DNA from: Panopea generosa
Taxonomy: Eukaryota > Mollusca > Bivalvia > Adapedonta > Hiatellidae
DNA: 64,000 bases
Reading direction: 5' to 3'
Assembly: GCA_029582155.1 (NCBI GenBank)
Contig: CM055911.1
Span: forward strand, 24,443,514 to 24,507,513
Shown: piece by piece, positions 23,194-35,420 of the stretch
Layout of the letters: each line of letters opens with the position of its first letter
Position numbering within the stretch: the first letter of the stretch is position 1
Made by a program: the position numbers and the translations under genes
The notes under the pieces: generated by a model
Databases searched by the model: none
What the model was told of the DNA's origin: nothing
What the model saw: only the letters and a program-made list of their open reading frames with translations

Positions 23194-23265
23194 CACCATC
23201 AGCAGATAGCCTAGTGTAGCGCTGTAATTCACCATCAGCAGATAGCCTAATGTAGCGCTGTAATT
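23194..23265. repeat. 36-bp minisatellite, 2 units (copy C)
   Basis: Only two units (72 bp) at the orthologous site, immediately followed by the shared flank tttgatagtctcctc. Confidence 0.97.
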
Positions 23266-25021
23266 TGATAGTCTCCTCTTGCAAATATTAAATATAATGA
23301 CAGTGAAAGTTTAACCGCAGAGCATATCATATGATTAGTTGCACGGACCGCCTTTATATAATAAGACTTCTTGTAAACAGTTTGATTTAAGGGAATCCAC
23401 TCTTTCATCGAATTATATAAAAATGGTTGTTGTTATCGCCCTTACCTAGACACGGACTGTAAGGGACGACTATCAGTAGCCCTTTATAATGGTGTCAATG
23501 GCAAATTATGCATAATGTTTTTTAATCAAATACCATTTACTTGTGTATGACTATTCATAAATGTGCAAATCCTGATAAAAATCAGTGAATTATATTTTAT
23601 TTAATATCTACCCGCCGCAAAAGGATAGACCATGACATTTTCAAGGAATAATCTCAATATTCGAGGGAATCATACAACACTGAGACACATTCTTTTTAAT
23701 GGCTTGTCATCAACTTTGTTATACTGCAATACATTTCCTACCTCTGAATATGTAGGTAAGCAGTCAGCGACATGCAGATATAAGTTGTATTTAGTACTGA
23801 TTACGTACGCCGTTATATAACTGAAATGCTGTTAGAAAAGGCGAAACATTCAGCTCTTAATTATCCATTACATTGTAGGATTTGGAATTGAATATTGATA
23901 TTGATATGTTTCGGACTGTACTGTCAACAAAATGGCGTCTTATAGAACCCATATTTAATACATCTGTTTTATTTATTTATTTCGTTTCTTTATTATATTC
24001 TGCGGTCATAGCGTGATTTTAGTCTAAATTGATATATTTTGCAAAGACTATTTTAATTTTTTTTTTCAAAATAGGAAACATATTCTCAAAAAAGTGATTC
24101 TCAATCCTGAATTCCCGTCATTTATAACGAATTGTTCGAAAATGGAATACCACCTAAGTCGGATCTAGGCCACTTCAGACGTGTTGCGTATTTTATGTTA
24201 ACACAGAATTGATGGTGCAGGAGTAATATCACTTCCGATTCATCGCTCGGTGTTTTCCGTATAACTTGGCTGTCGTAAGTAAAATTCTGAACTACCAAGT
24301 TCCGACTTGTCCGAATATACAAATGACTTTGATTGGTCATGGTAAAATGACGATTTATTCTCTTTCGTTATTGAGGTTATCTGAAAATGTACCATTTATT
24401 TCTGAGTAATGTGATAAGATATCAAGTACATTCGTGTGTATTTATCATTTAATTTATAATACTCGTTGGCTAAAATGGTATAATGCTATGCAGAGCCTCG
24501 CATAATGTATGTTTTACAAACTCGTTTAATAAAGTCAGTAATAAATGGGCACTCATATAAGATTCTCTTGATATATCGTAAACAAACGCATTAGGATAGT
24601 CTGTGAATTTTTCTTGAACGCGTTCTTGTCTTGGTTTCCAAGTGACCCGTTTTAGTCATTTTAGTAAATGAATGCCAGAAAGGACCTTTGGTTTGCCTTA
24701 GTTTTGTATATGAAAACCATTTTCTGATGTTAACTACAAGTAACAGATATGTTTTAAGAACCGTATACTATTTTGAGAATTTCAAGCTGTTTGTTAATAG
24801 ATAAATGGCAGTTTCAATATCACACACTTTTCATTGTTTTAATTTCCATTGCCAGTTCATGAATAACGTTCATAATTGATATATGTTTATTTGTATGGCT
24901 AGGGAGTGTGCGTAATGCGAATATGTATTGGTCTTAATTACATGTTACCATACATTTTGTGTAATACACTTTCAAGCGTGTGTTATTGTTTTATTTCTTT
25001 GTTTTGTTTTAAATTTATTTT

Positions 25022-25100
25022 ACTGGAGTCTGGTTAGCTCAGTCTATAACGCGTTTGATTTTCAATCTTGGGCTCAAGTTCCGCCTTGCCAGTTGCCCCT
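25022..25100 (+). mobile_element. tRNA-like sequence (copy C)
   Basis: Identical in its diagnostic changes to the copy B element. Confidence 0.42.
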
Positions 25101-25616
25101 GTCAAATTTAACGATTGGCAATGAACTGTGTTATCCTAAAATTCAAAGTTCTCTGTTGTTTGTGTGCGATCGTATAAACCATATTACATGTTTGTGTACC
25201 ATCTTAACATTTGTAAACATAGAAATAATGATGTTAATTTCGACATTTAAATACTTAGTATATTACCTTATTTCTTTTACAATCTAAATATTGTATATTT
25301 TCATCAAGAAAACAGTTTATCAAAATCCCATTTTGAATTTTGATAGTATGAGCAGATAATTTAATTCTAGTTACAAACAATCTTTATCGTTTTGGAGAAT
25401 ATCTGAATATTGCTCAAATGCAAAACTGTTTTTAAAATACTTCTTCAATAACATGACTATTGTTAACTGTACCATACCATTCTTGAATAAAACACTCAGT
25501 TACACGTTTTTTCAATATACATGGAAATGTTGTTTGTTTATCAATCGAAGCATTTTCTGTTAATACGAACGATATAACTTCTAAACATTAGAAACCCATT
25601 TTATACATCTGTTGCA

Positions 25617-26032
25617 GCCCGTGTTGTTCCGGCAAAGAATAGAATCACTGTCGATCTCTGCAGAGGGGTACGAATCCTCCGAATGGGTGTCATGTTCATT
25701 TTATCATTTTTTGTTATGTTCACTATTGTGGTTAAATTATCAACCACTGTGTAGTTCCAGGGAGCCATGAGTGATGGCAAGAATCACTGTGGCTTATGCA
25801 TGTCGTAAGAAGCGACAAATTGAGTAATACGAACGAATTTGCTGAAACTCTGAAGTTCTGCAGGTAACAAGGTTCTAGGTTCATTCTGCATATACATTTG
25901 TTGATGTATGTTTTTTTAATCGGTATGTTAATTTGTTGTTTTTGTACATGTAGAGTGAACCTGGAATCTTCCTTCCTGTTGGCGTCGAATAACCTATTAT
26001 GTGGTGGTACGCCGTAAAACCCTATTCATTTA
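25617..26032 (+). mobile_element. SINE of 416 bp with perfect 16-bp target-site duplication (copy C)
   Basis: The flanks ttatacatctgttgca at 25,601-25,616 and 26,033-26,048 are identical, which fixes both ends of the element. Head gcccgtgttgttccggc, tail gccgtaaaaccctattcatt. The insertion predates the tandem duplication because all three units carry it. Confidence 0.82.
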
Positions 26033-26099
26033 TTATACATCTGTTGCACTCTCACTTAAAACCTTGTTGATGTAATTTACGTATAATGATATTGCCAGT

Positions 26100-27180
26100 A
26101 TTAAGAACATGTTTACAGGTACATTCCGGTAATAACAATATTTTACAGGTACCAGGTACATCCCCAATACAACATATTTCACAGGTTCATACCTCCGATA
26201 GCTTGTATTATAGGTACGTAACTCAAACAGTATCTTTTACAAATATGTACCTCTAACAGCATGTTTTACAGGTATGTACCTCAAACAGCATGTTTTACAA
26301 ATATGTATCTCTAATAGCATGTTTTACAGATATGTACCTCAAACAGCATGTTTTGCAGATATGAACCTATAACAGCATGTTTTGCAGATATGTACCTCTA
26401 ATAGCATGTTTTACAGATATGTACCTCTAACAGCATGTTTTAAAGATATGTACCTCTAACAGCATGTTTTACAGATATGTACCTCTAACAGCATGTTTTA
26501 CAGATATGTACCTCTAATAGCATGTTTTACAGATATGTACGTCTAACAGCATGCTTTACAGATATGAACCTCTAACAGCATGTTTTACAGATATGTACGT
26601 CTAACAGCATGTTTTACAGATATGTTCCTCTAACAGAATGTTTTACAGATATGTACCTCTAATAGCATGTTTTACAGATATGTACCTCTAACAGCATGTT
26701 TTACAGATATGTACCTCTAACAACATGTTTTACAAATTCTAACAGCATGTTTTACAGATATGTACCTCTAACAGCATGTTTTACAGATATGTACCTCTAA
26801 TAGCATGTTTTATAGATATGTACCTCTTACAGCATGCTTTACAGATATGTACCTCTAACAGCATGCTTTACAGATATGAACCTCTATCAGCATGTTTTAC
26901 AGATATGTACGTCTAACAGCATGTTTTACAGATATGTTCCTCTAACAGCATGTTTTACAGATATGTACCTCTAATAGCATGTTTTACAGATATGTACCTC
27001 TAACAGCATGTTTTACAGATATGTACCTCTAACAACATGTTTTACAGATTCTAACAGCATGTTTTACAGATATGTACCTCTAACAGCATGTTTTACAGAT
27101 ATGTACCTCTAACAGCATGTTTTTACAGATATGAACTTCTAATATGTACCTCTAGTATCATGCTTTTAAAGTACGTATCT
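26100..27180. repeat. 29-bp minisatellite array, expanded (copy C)
   Basis: Same repeat family, about 300 bp longer than in A and B (roughly 36 units), with an internal higher-order duplication: the run from about 26,520 to 26,760 is repeated at about 26,820-27,070. Confidence 0.93.
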
Positions 27181-28339
27181 CTTACTGCAAGTATAAATGC
27201 TTCAAATACATAGTTCAGGGCTGCAGCCATACTTAGGCAAACGGAGGTACTTACCTTCTGTAAAATTAGTGGAGGTTCACATGTTTATTAGTGTTTTTAT
27301 AAAACTAATAAAGTTAACCCCAAAATATGAATTAATCTTGCAAAAATATGACACATCACATATACTATTTTCAAAATGAATGTATCGTTATACCCAGGGT
27401 ATACTTGTTTTGCAGTGTATTAACAAGAGTTGATATGTACCGTTATGTCGGGTCTTAAACGTTACCACTGTGTACTCAAGATAATAGTGTAAAAATGAGT
27501 AATTGTATAAAATTCAGTTTTGTGTTATATATTTAAAATGTCTCTGAAATATCAGAAAAATGCAGGAAATGCATTCTAGGAGCTAAATATTTTTTCGTGG
27601 CAGCATGTCCCTGGAGCCCCTAGCAAAGTTGGAATTGTGCCTCCTGTAAAATCAAACTTTGGCAACGGCCCTAATATCCAATGAATCAATGTTTTTCTGT
27701 CGTAACCACGTGTGATTACTTAGCCTACAGGGTGGTGAAAAGTTTGTAACATCTGTTAACTTCGTAACTGACAAGTCAATCTTGTCAATTGCATATTAAT
27801 TATGCAAAAGTTTTAATAAAATTTCAGACGAGCTGGAGACACGGGATGGCAATAAAAAAACAACAGAAACGGCATGTTTTGAGACAAATGATGATTATTT
27901 AATATATCTTACATACAATAGTCAATAAATTTGCAGTCGTACACTTCATTACTTGCATATCTAAATAAATTGAAAATGATAAAATTTGAAGATTTTAAAT
28001 AATATATATTTATTAGAAAAATACATTTCACCATTCTTAAAGTTAAATTCAGAAAATAATGCATTATGCATGTACATGGAGCATAAATTGAATATAAAAG
28101 TTGAAGCCTGTATTACTATTGTCAATAAATTTGATAACTGTAACTAAGTTGTGCCTACATACTTTTTCAACACTCTGTATTCCAACAGAAAAACAAATAT
28201 TGAAATAAATGGCTACATACATTTAATAATATACATTCTCGAATGTCAAATATGAAACTTATTATTTCGATATGTATTAAACAAATGTTAATACTTTGTT
28301 CCACCGATATGCAAGTTTTTGATGAATTTAATTGCACGT

Positions 28340-28865
28340 AAGATATCTGTTTAATGTCTGTTTAATACTTGAATGTCTCCTTTATGTCTGTTTGTATAGC
28401 TGAATGTCCCCTTAATGTCTGTTTGTATAGTTGAATGTATATTTAAGGTATGTTTGTTTATTTGAATGTCTGTTTAATTTATGTTTGTATAGTTGAATGT
28501 CTGCTTAACGTAAGTTTGTAAAGTTGAATGTCTGTTTAAGGTATGTTTGTTTAGTTGAATGTCTCCTTAATGTCTGTTTGTATAGTTGAATGTCTTTTTA
28601 AGCTATGTTTGTTTAGTTGAATGTTTGTTTAATGTATGTTTGTATAGTTGAATGTCTGTTTAATGTAAGTTTGTAAAGTTGAATGTCTGTTTAAGGTATG
28701 TTTGTTTAGTTGAATGTCTGTTTAATGTATGTTTGTATAGTTGAATGTCTCCTTAATGTCTGTTTGTATAGTTGAATGTCTGTTTAATGTCTGTTTGAAT
28801 AGTTGAATGTCTGTTTAAGGTAAGTTTGTATAGTTGAATGTCTGTTTAAGGTATGTTTGTATAAC
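28340..28865. repeat. 31-bp minisatellite array, contracted (copy C)
   Basis: Same family but only about 525 bp (about 17 units), with more uniform units than in A and B. Confidence 0.93.
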
Positions 28866-29037
28866 GGATGTGTCTTCTATTTTCCGATATTAATGCTTGC
28901 TCTTTTTTCGATAGTGTCTAAAATTATCTTATCATTTCATAGGGTTAAAGGTCGGACACAAGAAAGTCTAAAGCCTATAGCCAAAAGCATTAACAAACAC
29001 AGCAGCAAAATAGTACAGACATAACACACGCACATAA

Positions 29038-29498
29038 GGTCAGCTACAACCATTGAGACGAGCTCTCTGATTGGCTGAAAAAAGTATAGGGATGTTCAGG
29101 GCATATATTTTGTATAGTAAGCTTAATTTAGTTGGATGAAAATGTTAAACTGTCAAATGATCACAGTAAAATATAAGTTTATTATGTTTGTGTCAATAAA
29201 AAATTAGAATTATGTTTCTGTGACTGACTAAATTCATTTTATCAAGGAAACTACATGGAAAGTAAAATTTGTGAAATTTACTTTTTTTCATGCTGAAAGT
29301 GGGAGTACCCTATTTCAGGGGGCAAAAAGGGGTAAAAAGGGGTACTTTTGACCCCATTTTGGGGATATTTTAATTTGAGTCTAGGACAGTTCTTTAATAT
29401 GATATAGGACGTTTTGGACTGCGAATGATAGAAATAGTGAAAATTAGGTCAAACATTATAATGTAAGTCTATGGAAAACGCAATGGTGGTAGCCGACC
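29038..29498. mobile_element. MITE with 18-bp terminal inverted repeats and 4-bp TSD, element 1
   Basis: 461 bp. Left end GGTCAGCTACAACCATTG; right end complementary to GGTCGGCTACCACCATTG (two mismatches in 18). Flanked by ATAA at 29,034-29,037 and 29,499-29,502. Non-coding. About 80-90% similar to the neighbouring element 2. Absent from the equivalent site in copies A and B. The superfamily is uncertain. Confidence 0.88.
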
Positions 29499-29519
29499 AT
29501 AATCATAATATGTACACAT

Positions 29520-29981
29520 GGTCAGCTACCACTATTGAGACGATCTCTCTGATTGGCTGAAAAAAGTATAGAAATGTTCAGGGCATATATTTTTATATTA
29601 AGCTTAATTCTGGTTGGATGAAAATGTTTAACTGGCAAATGTTCATAATAAAATATAAGTTTATTATGTTTGTGCCAATAAAAAAGTAAAATTATGTTTC
29701 TGTGACTGATTAAATTCATTTTATCAAGGAAACTGCATGGAACGTAAAATTTGTGAAATTTACCTTTTTTCAGCCCGAAAGTGGAGGTGCCCAACTTCAG
29801 TGTGCAAAAAGTGGTAAAAAGTGGTACTTCCGACCCAGTTTTGGGGACATTTTAATTTGAGTCTAAGACAGTACTTCAATATGATATAGGACTTTTTTGG
29901 TCCGCAAATGATAGAAATAGTGCAAATTAGGTCAAACGTGATAATGTAAGTCTATGGAAAACGCAATGGTGGTAGCTGACC
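29520..29981. mobile_element. MITE with 18-bp terminal inverted repeats and 4-bp TSD, element 2
   Basis: 462 bp. Left end GGTCAGCTACCACTATTG; right end complementary to GGTCAGCTACCACCATTG (one mismatch). Flanked by ACAT at 29,516-29,519 and 29,982-29,985. Same orientation as element 1 and only 21 bp from it. Copies A and B show the empty site. Confidence 0.9.
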
Positions 29982-29986
29982 ACATA

Positions 29987-30105
29987 CAGTAGAACTTCGT
30001 TGGCTCGAAACGGATGGCTGGAACACAAATATAGATTGAACAACTTATCTGGTCCCGGCATAATTCCTAGTTCGATGTATATACATATACATGTATGGTA
30101 TGATA
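29987..30105. mobile_element. pogo/mariner-like MITE, truncated (copy C)
   Basis: The left end CAGTAGAACTTCGTTGGCTC is present, but the element stops at about 30,105 where the deletion at the C/D junction removed the right half and about 400 bp beyond. Confidence 0.78.
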
Positions 30106-30623
30106 CTTCTTTTTCGTCAAAAGTCAAAGGTCAAAGATATATAGTTGCACTCGACAGTTACTCTCAAAACAGTAAGTTTATGGTGAAAAACCCACGTGAC
30201 TAAATGATTTGGCGTCGTGTAAATAAGTATCGTGGAAATATGCCCACTTCAGGTAACATTTTTGCAGTAAACTTTATTAACAGTTCATGATGATATTTCA
30301 CGAAACAAAGACCAACATTCTCTCTGTATAGAAAAGATGACCCATCTGTTTTATGAATATTCAATGCAAAATTCATATTATTTAAAAAAGTGCAACAGTG
30401 TATATTTGGTAAACTGCACAATTCCATAGCATAACCGTTTGAAATGAGAACAAAATGTTCTCTTATGTATCGTGAAATAGTAAAAAAGATTTTTGGAAAA
30501 TGTTACCTGAAGCGGACACTTTTTCTCAAATTGTTTAACATCACTCCATAACATTGGGTCACGTAGGTTTGCCACCGTCACGTGGGTTCACCACCGTGTA
30601 GCTATATTCTTGAGGCTGATGTG

Positions 30624-31856
30624 TCAATTATAAGAAGGATCCAATACGATAACAACACAACTGGCATTATTAGATGCCTGCACGTTTGTGCCTGCCCCGT
30701 ACAGAGAGTGGATATGTACGAGGTGTCCATTTCTTGAAGGGTTAGGACGCCATGTCCGTATCACTCCCTCTGTGTTGTAGGCGTATACTACTCCACCAAA
30801 CGGTTCGAATATACTTTGCGAGTTTCCATATCCGGGAAAACGATAGCCCTTATTTAGACCGTCATTGGCCTGCACGTACAGCGATACTAAATCGTTATTT
30901 AATGTTGGGTTATTGTTTGAGAAGTTCAAAATATTCAGAGTACCTTTAAATATGGTTGTGTTTGCTATTAGGGAATCTTGTGACCAGGCTAGGACTCTAA
31001 TTTCTCCGTTCTTAGCGGCTAAGTAGTCATAAAACTGCATTCCCCATCCATCATTTAAACCAAGTAATCTGTGGTAAGTTACTTTTCCATCGTTTATTTG
31101 AGTTTATTTGAAATATGAAGTCCACACCCTGACAGACTTATCGTTATATCCCCACGTGACGCCGCCTCCGTTTAGATAGTCTCGATGAAACATCGACGAT
31201 CCTACACCCTCAGAGATCAGATAATGATCCGATGTTTTACAACGTATCTGTACGTTGACAAGGGCCGGATAACCGTGTATACCATGTTGTATATCATTAA
31301 AAGACAACGACCTGTTAGTTACATCCAACTTGAGCCAATCTGACTTAAAGTCTGGAGTAATAATATCCTTTGGTCCCCACACTTGAACACGAACCAATGC
31401 CTCGCCAGAGGTTTGATGATTGTCACCAATTCTTCTCGAGTGTTCCTCCCCGGTATGGATAACAGCTCCGGTAGCTCCATTGTTGTATTTGTTTGGTGCG
31501 AACAAACGAACAAGTCTTTCGTTATACAAATAAACAATACCACCATATGTCCTCCCCGTGTCGTCGTCACTTTGGAATGCAGAGTCTCCGTTGAAAATCC
31601 AGCCGGCATTTGGACCAGATGTCGGTTTTATTTAAACTCGAACTTTATACGGAATAGTTCCTAGTCCATGAACAATGGAAAGTTTGGACAGTTTGGCATC
31701 TTGTGACTTCATCAAAGTCCACCCACTAACGAAACTCGGATTTTCAAGATGTTGTTGTTTAAGTCGTTTTTCAATTTCATGAAGTGATTGTGCCAGGTAC
31801 GTTAATGAACCATTTATACTTTCAATATCATTTTCATTTTTAATGAGTAGTTTATA
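30624..31856 (-). pseudogene. 5'-deleted copy D of the secreted repeat-protein gene
   Basis: Homologous to the three intact genes but broken in three ways. First, a deletion of about 780 bp (equivalent to A about 1,485-2,267) removes the start codon, signal peptide, the first half of the stalk and the proximal promoter, and fuses the stalk directly to the upstream SINE. Second, a CAA to TAA change at about 31,634 interrupts the first C-terminal repeat (IPYKVRV then stop). Third, a small change at about 31,105 makes a stop after WTSYFK in the second repeat. The C-terminal end (VIVLDPSYN) has the same frame as copy A, so copy D belongs to the A subtype. Not expected to make protein. Confidence 0.93.
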
Positions 31857-32045
31857 ACGCTCCTGACTGTCAATCCGGTGGCCGTACATTCGAATTCCCG
31901 GCCGTCTCTGGGATTATTAGCTATAACGTTGTTCTGCGGCCATATGTTTCCTACCTCTGAATATTTGGGGAAGTAGTCATCGACTTGTAGCAATAAGATG
32001 TGTCTAGTACTGGTTAAAGCACCAACTGCCATATAAATGCCGCAA
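31857..32045 (+). mobile_element. Truncated SINE-like element fused to pseudogene D
   Basis: Only the part from the middle of the tRNA-like head onward remains (tttataacgctcctgactg...); the deletion that removed the gene's 5' end also removed the A-box part. The tail ends gccatataaatgccgc. Confidence 0.5.
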
Positions 32046-32268
32046 GACGCCGAACATGTTTCAAATTCAAAACTCTTTTTCAAAATTTCACAGACATCAA
32101 TGCATTTTTTTGTTATAATGTTGCATACTACTAGTTTATTGTTAATACATTTAATAGGCAAAAATATAATTTCAAAAGTGCTTGATGTTTGTTGTTTAAA
32201 AGCAAGTTTAACTCCAACTCAAGAATTTAAAATTGCGAGAGGAACACTATACACATGGATCTGTGTTT

Positions 32269-32303
32269 CACCATAGCAGATAGCCTAGTGTAGCGCTGTA
32301 ATT
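32269..32303. repeat. 36-bp minisatellite, single unit (copy D)
   Basis: A single 35-bp unit (one base missing in caccatagcag) at the orthologous site; it may approximate the pre-expansion state or be a complete collapse. Confidence 0.92.
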
Positions 32304-32879
32304 TGAAAGTCTCCTCTAACAAATATTTACTAGCATAACAGTAAATGTTTAACCGCAGAGCAGATCATGTGATTAGCTGCACTGACCGAATATTGTTTGA
32401 AACAGGACTCAAGACTTCATATAAACAGTTTGATTTTAAGGGAAACCACTCTTGCATCGAAATATATAAAGTGGTTGTTGTTATCGCCCTTACATAGACA
32501 CGGACTGTAAGGGACGACCATCGGTAGCCCTTTATAATGGTATCAATGGCAAATTCTGCATCATTTTTTAAATCCAATACCATTTACTTGTGTATAACTA
32601 TTCATAAATGTGCAAATCCTGATACAAATGTGATACAAATGTGTGAATTATATATTTTATTTAGTATCTACCCGCCGTAGAAGGATAGACCATGACATTT
32701 TAAAGGCAAAGTCTCAATATTCGAGAGAATCATACAACACGAAGACACATTCTTTTCAATGGCTGGTCATCAACTTTGTTATACTGCCATACATTTCCTA
32801 CCTCTGAATATGTAGGTAAGCAGTCAGGGATTTGCCATATACTTTTATACTGGTGATTTGTACACAAGCAGTTGAGACT

Positions 32880-35420
32880 CATATGTATCTTACATGAGAA
32901 TGATCATCAAATATCTCATATGAGAATAATCATCGAACATCTCATATGAGAATAATCATAGAATATCTCATATGAGAATAATCATCGAACATCTCATATG
33001 ATAGTAATCATAGAATATCTCATATGAGAATAATTATAGAATATCTGTTAGAATAGTCATCGAATATCTCATATAAGAATAGGCATCTCATATCTCATAT
33101 AAGAATAGTCATCAAACATCTAATATAAAAATAGTCATCAATTATCTCCTATGAGAGTACTCATCAAACATATCATAAAAAATAGTCATCGAACATCTTA
33201 TAAAAAAAGGTCATCAATTATCTCATATGAGAATAGTCATCGAACATCTCAAATGAGAATAGTCATCAAACATATCATATAAAAATAGTCATCGAACATC
33301 TCATATAAGAAAAGTCATCAAACATCCTATATAAAAATTGTCATATCAGAATAGGCATCTCATATCTCATATAAAAATAGTCATCAAACATCTAATATAA
33401 AAATAGTCCACAATTATCTCCTATGAGAATACTCATCAAACATATCATATATAATAGTCATCGAACATCTAATATAAAAAAGGTCATCAACTATCTCATA
33501 TAAGCATAGTCATCGATTTTCTCATATGAGAATAGTCATCGAACATCTTATATGGAAATAGTCATCAAACATGTATTATTAGAATATTCATCGATTATCT
33601 CATATGAGAATAGTCATCGAACATCTCATACGAGAATAATCATCAAATATCTCATATGCCAATAGCAATCGAACATTTCATATAAGAATAGTCATCGAAC
33701 ACCTTATATGAGAATAGTCTTCAACATCTCATATGGGAATATTCATCGAACACCTCATATAAGAATAATCATCAAACATCTCATAGGACAATAGTCATCA
33801 AACATCTCATATGAGAATAGTCACTGAACATTTAAAATGAGAATAATCATCAACACCTTATATGAGAATAGTCATCGAATATCTCATATGAGAATAGTCA
33901 TCGAACATCTCATACGAGAATATTCATCGAATATCTCGTACGACAAAAGTAATCAAATATTTCATACGACAACAGTTATCAAACATCTCATATAAGAAAA
34001 GTCATCAAACATCTCATATAATAATTATAGTCATCAAACATCTCATATGAGAACAGCAATCAAACATCTCATATAAGAATATCAAACATTTCATATGATA
34101 AAAGTCATCGAGCATCTCATATAAGAATATTCATCGAACATCTGATATGAGAAAAGTCATCAACCATCTCATTTAAGAATAGTCATCGAACATCTCATAC
34201 TAGAATAATCATCGAACATCTCATATGAGAATAGTCATTGAACTTCTCATATAAGAATATTCATCGAACATCTCATATGAGAATAGTCATCAAACATCTC
34301 ATATGAGAATAGTCATCGAATATTTCATATGATAATAGTCATCGAACATCTCATATAAGAATATTCATCGAACATCTCATACGACAGGAGTTATCAAACA
34401 TCTCATATGAGAATAGTCATCGAACATCTCATATGACAATAGTAATCAAACATCTCATATGAGAATAGTCATCAAACATCTCATATGACAATAGTCATTA
34501 AACATCTCATATAAGAATATCAAACATCTAATATGAGCATATTCATCGAACATCTCATACGACAATAGTCATCAAACATCTCATATAAGAATATCAAATA
34601 TCTCATATGAGAATAGTCATCGAACATCTTAATGAGTAAATTCATCAAGCATCTCATATGAGAATAGTAATTGAACATCTCATATGAGAATAGTCATCGA
34701 ACATCTAATATGATAATAATCATCAAACATCTCATATGAGAATAGTCATCAAACATCTCATATAAGAATAGTCATCGAACATCTCATACTAGAATAATCA
34801 TCGAACATCTCATTCGATAAGAGTAATCAAACATCTCACATGAGAATAGTCCTCGAACATCTCATATCAGAATAGTCATCGAACATCTAATATGATAATA
34901 GTCATTAAACATCTCATATGAAAATAGTCATCAAACATCTCATATAAGAATAGTCATCGAACATCTCATACTAGAATAATCATCGAACATCTCATTCGAT
35001 AAGAGTAATCAAACATCTCATATGAGAATAGTCATCGAACATCTCATATGAGAATAGTCATCAAACATCTCATATGACAATAGTCATCGAACATCTTATA
35101 TGAGAATAGTCATCAAACATCTCATACTAGAATAATCATCGAACATCTCATACGACAAGAGTAATCAAACATCTCATACGAGAATAGTCATCGATCATCT
35201 CATACGAGAATAGTCATCAAATATCTCATATGAGAATAGTCATCGAACACATCATATGAGAATAATCATCAACATCTTATATGAGAATATTCATCGAACA
35301 CCTCACAAACGAATAATCATCGAACATCCATACGACAATAGTCATCAAACATCTCATATGTGATTAGTCATCGAACATCCATATGAAATAGTCATCAAAC
35401 ATCTCATATATATATCTCAT
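32880..35420. repeat. 26-bp satellite array, block 1
   Basis: About 2.5 kb of a 26-bp repeat whose common unit is catctcatatgagaatag followed by tcatcgaa. Degenerate at the left end; occasional units lose the second half (aagaatatcaaacat). The unit contains the palindrome catatg. Confidence 0.96.

Larger units (their letters stand above)
20333..30105. repeat. Tandem unit copy C
   Basis: Third unit. It carries an intact gene, only two units of the 36-bp minisatellite, a longer 29-bp array and a shorter 31-bp array than A and B, and two MITE insertions at 29,038-29,981. It lacks about 70 bp present at about 7,720-7,790 in A. Its right end lost about 520 bp relative to A and B (equivalent to about 9,560-10,078), which removes the second half of the pogo-like MITE at the junction with copy D. 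Confidence 0.92.
30106..32832. repeat. Tandem unit copy D, truncated array end
   Basis: Last, incomplete unit. Homology to copy A runs from the gene's 3' flank to the equivalent of about A 3,795 and stops near 32,832, just after the shared gtaagcagtcag; unrelated sequence and then the 26-bp satellite follow. Its gene is a 5'-deleted pseudogene and its minisatellite is a single 35-bp unit. This marks the right boundary of the array. Confidence 0.9.
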
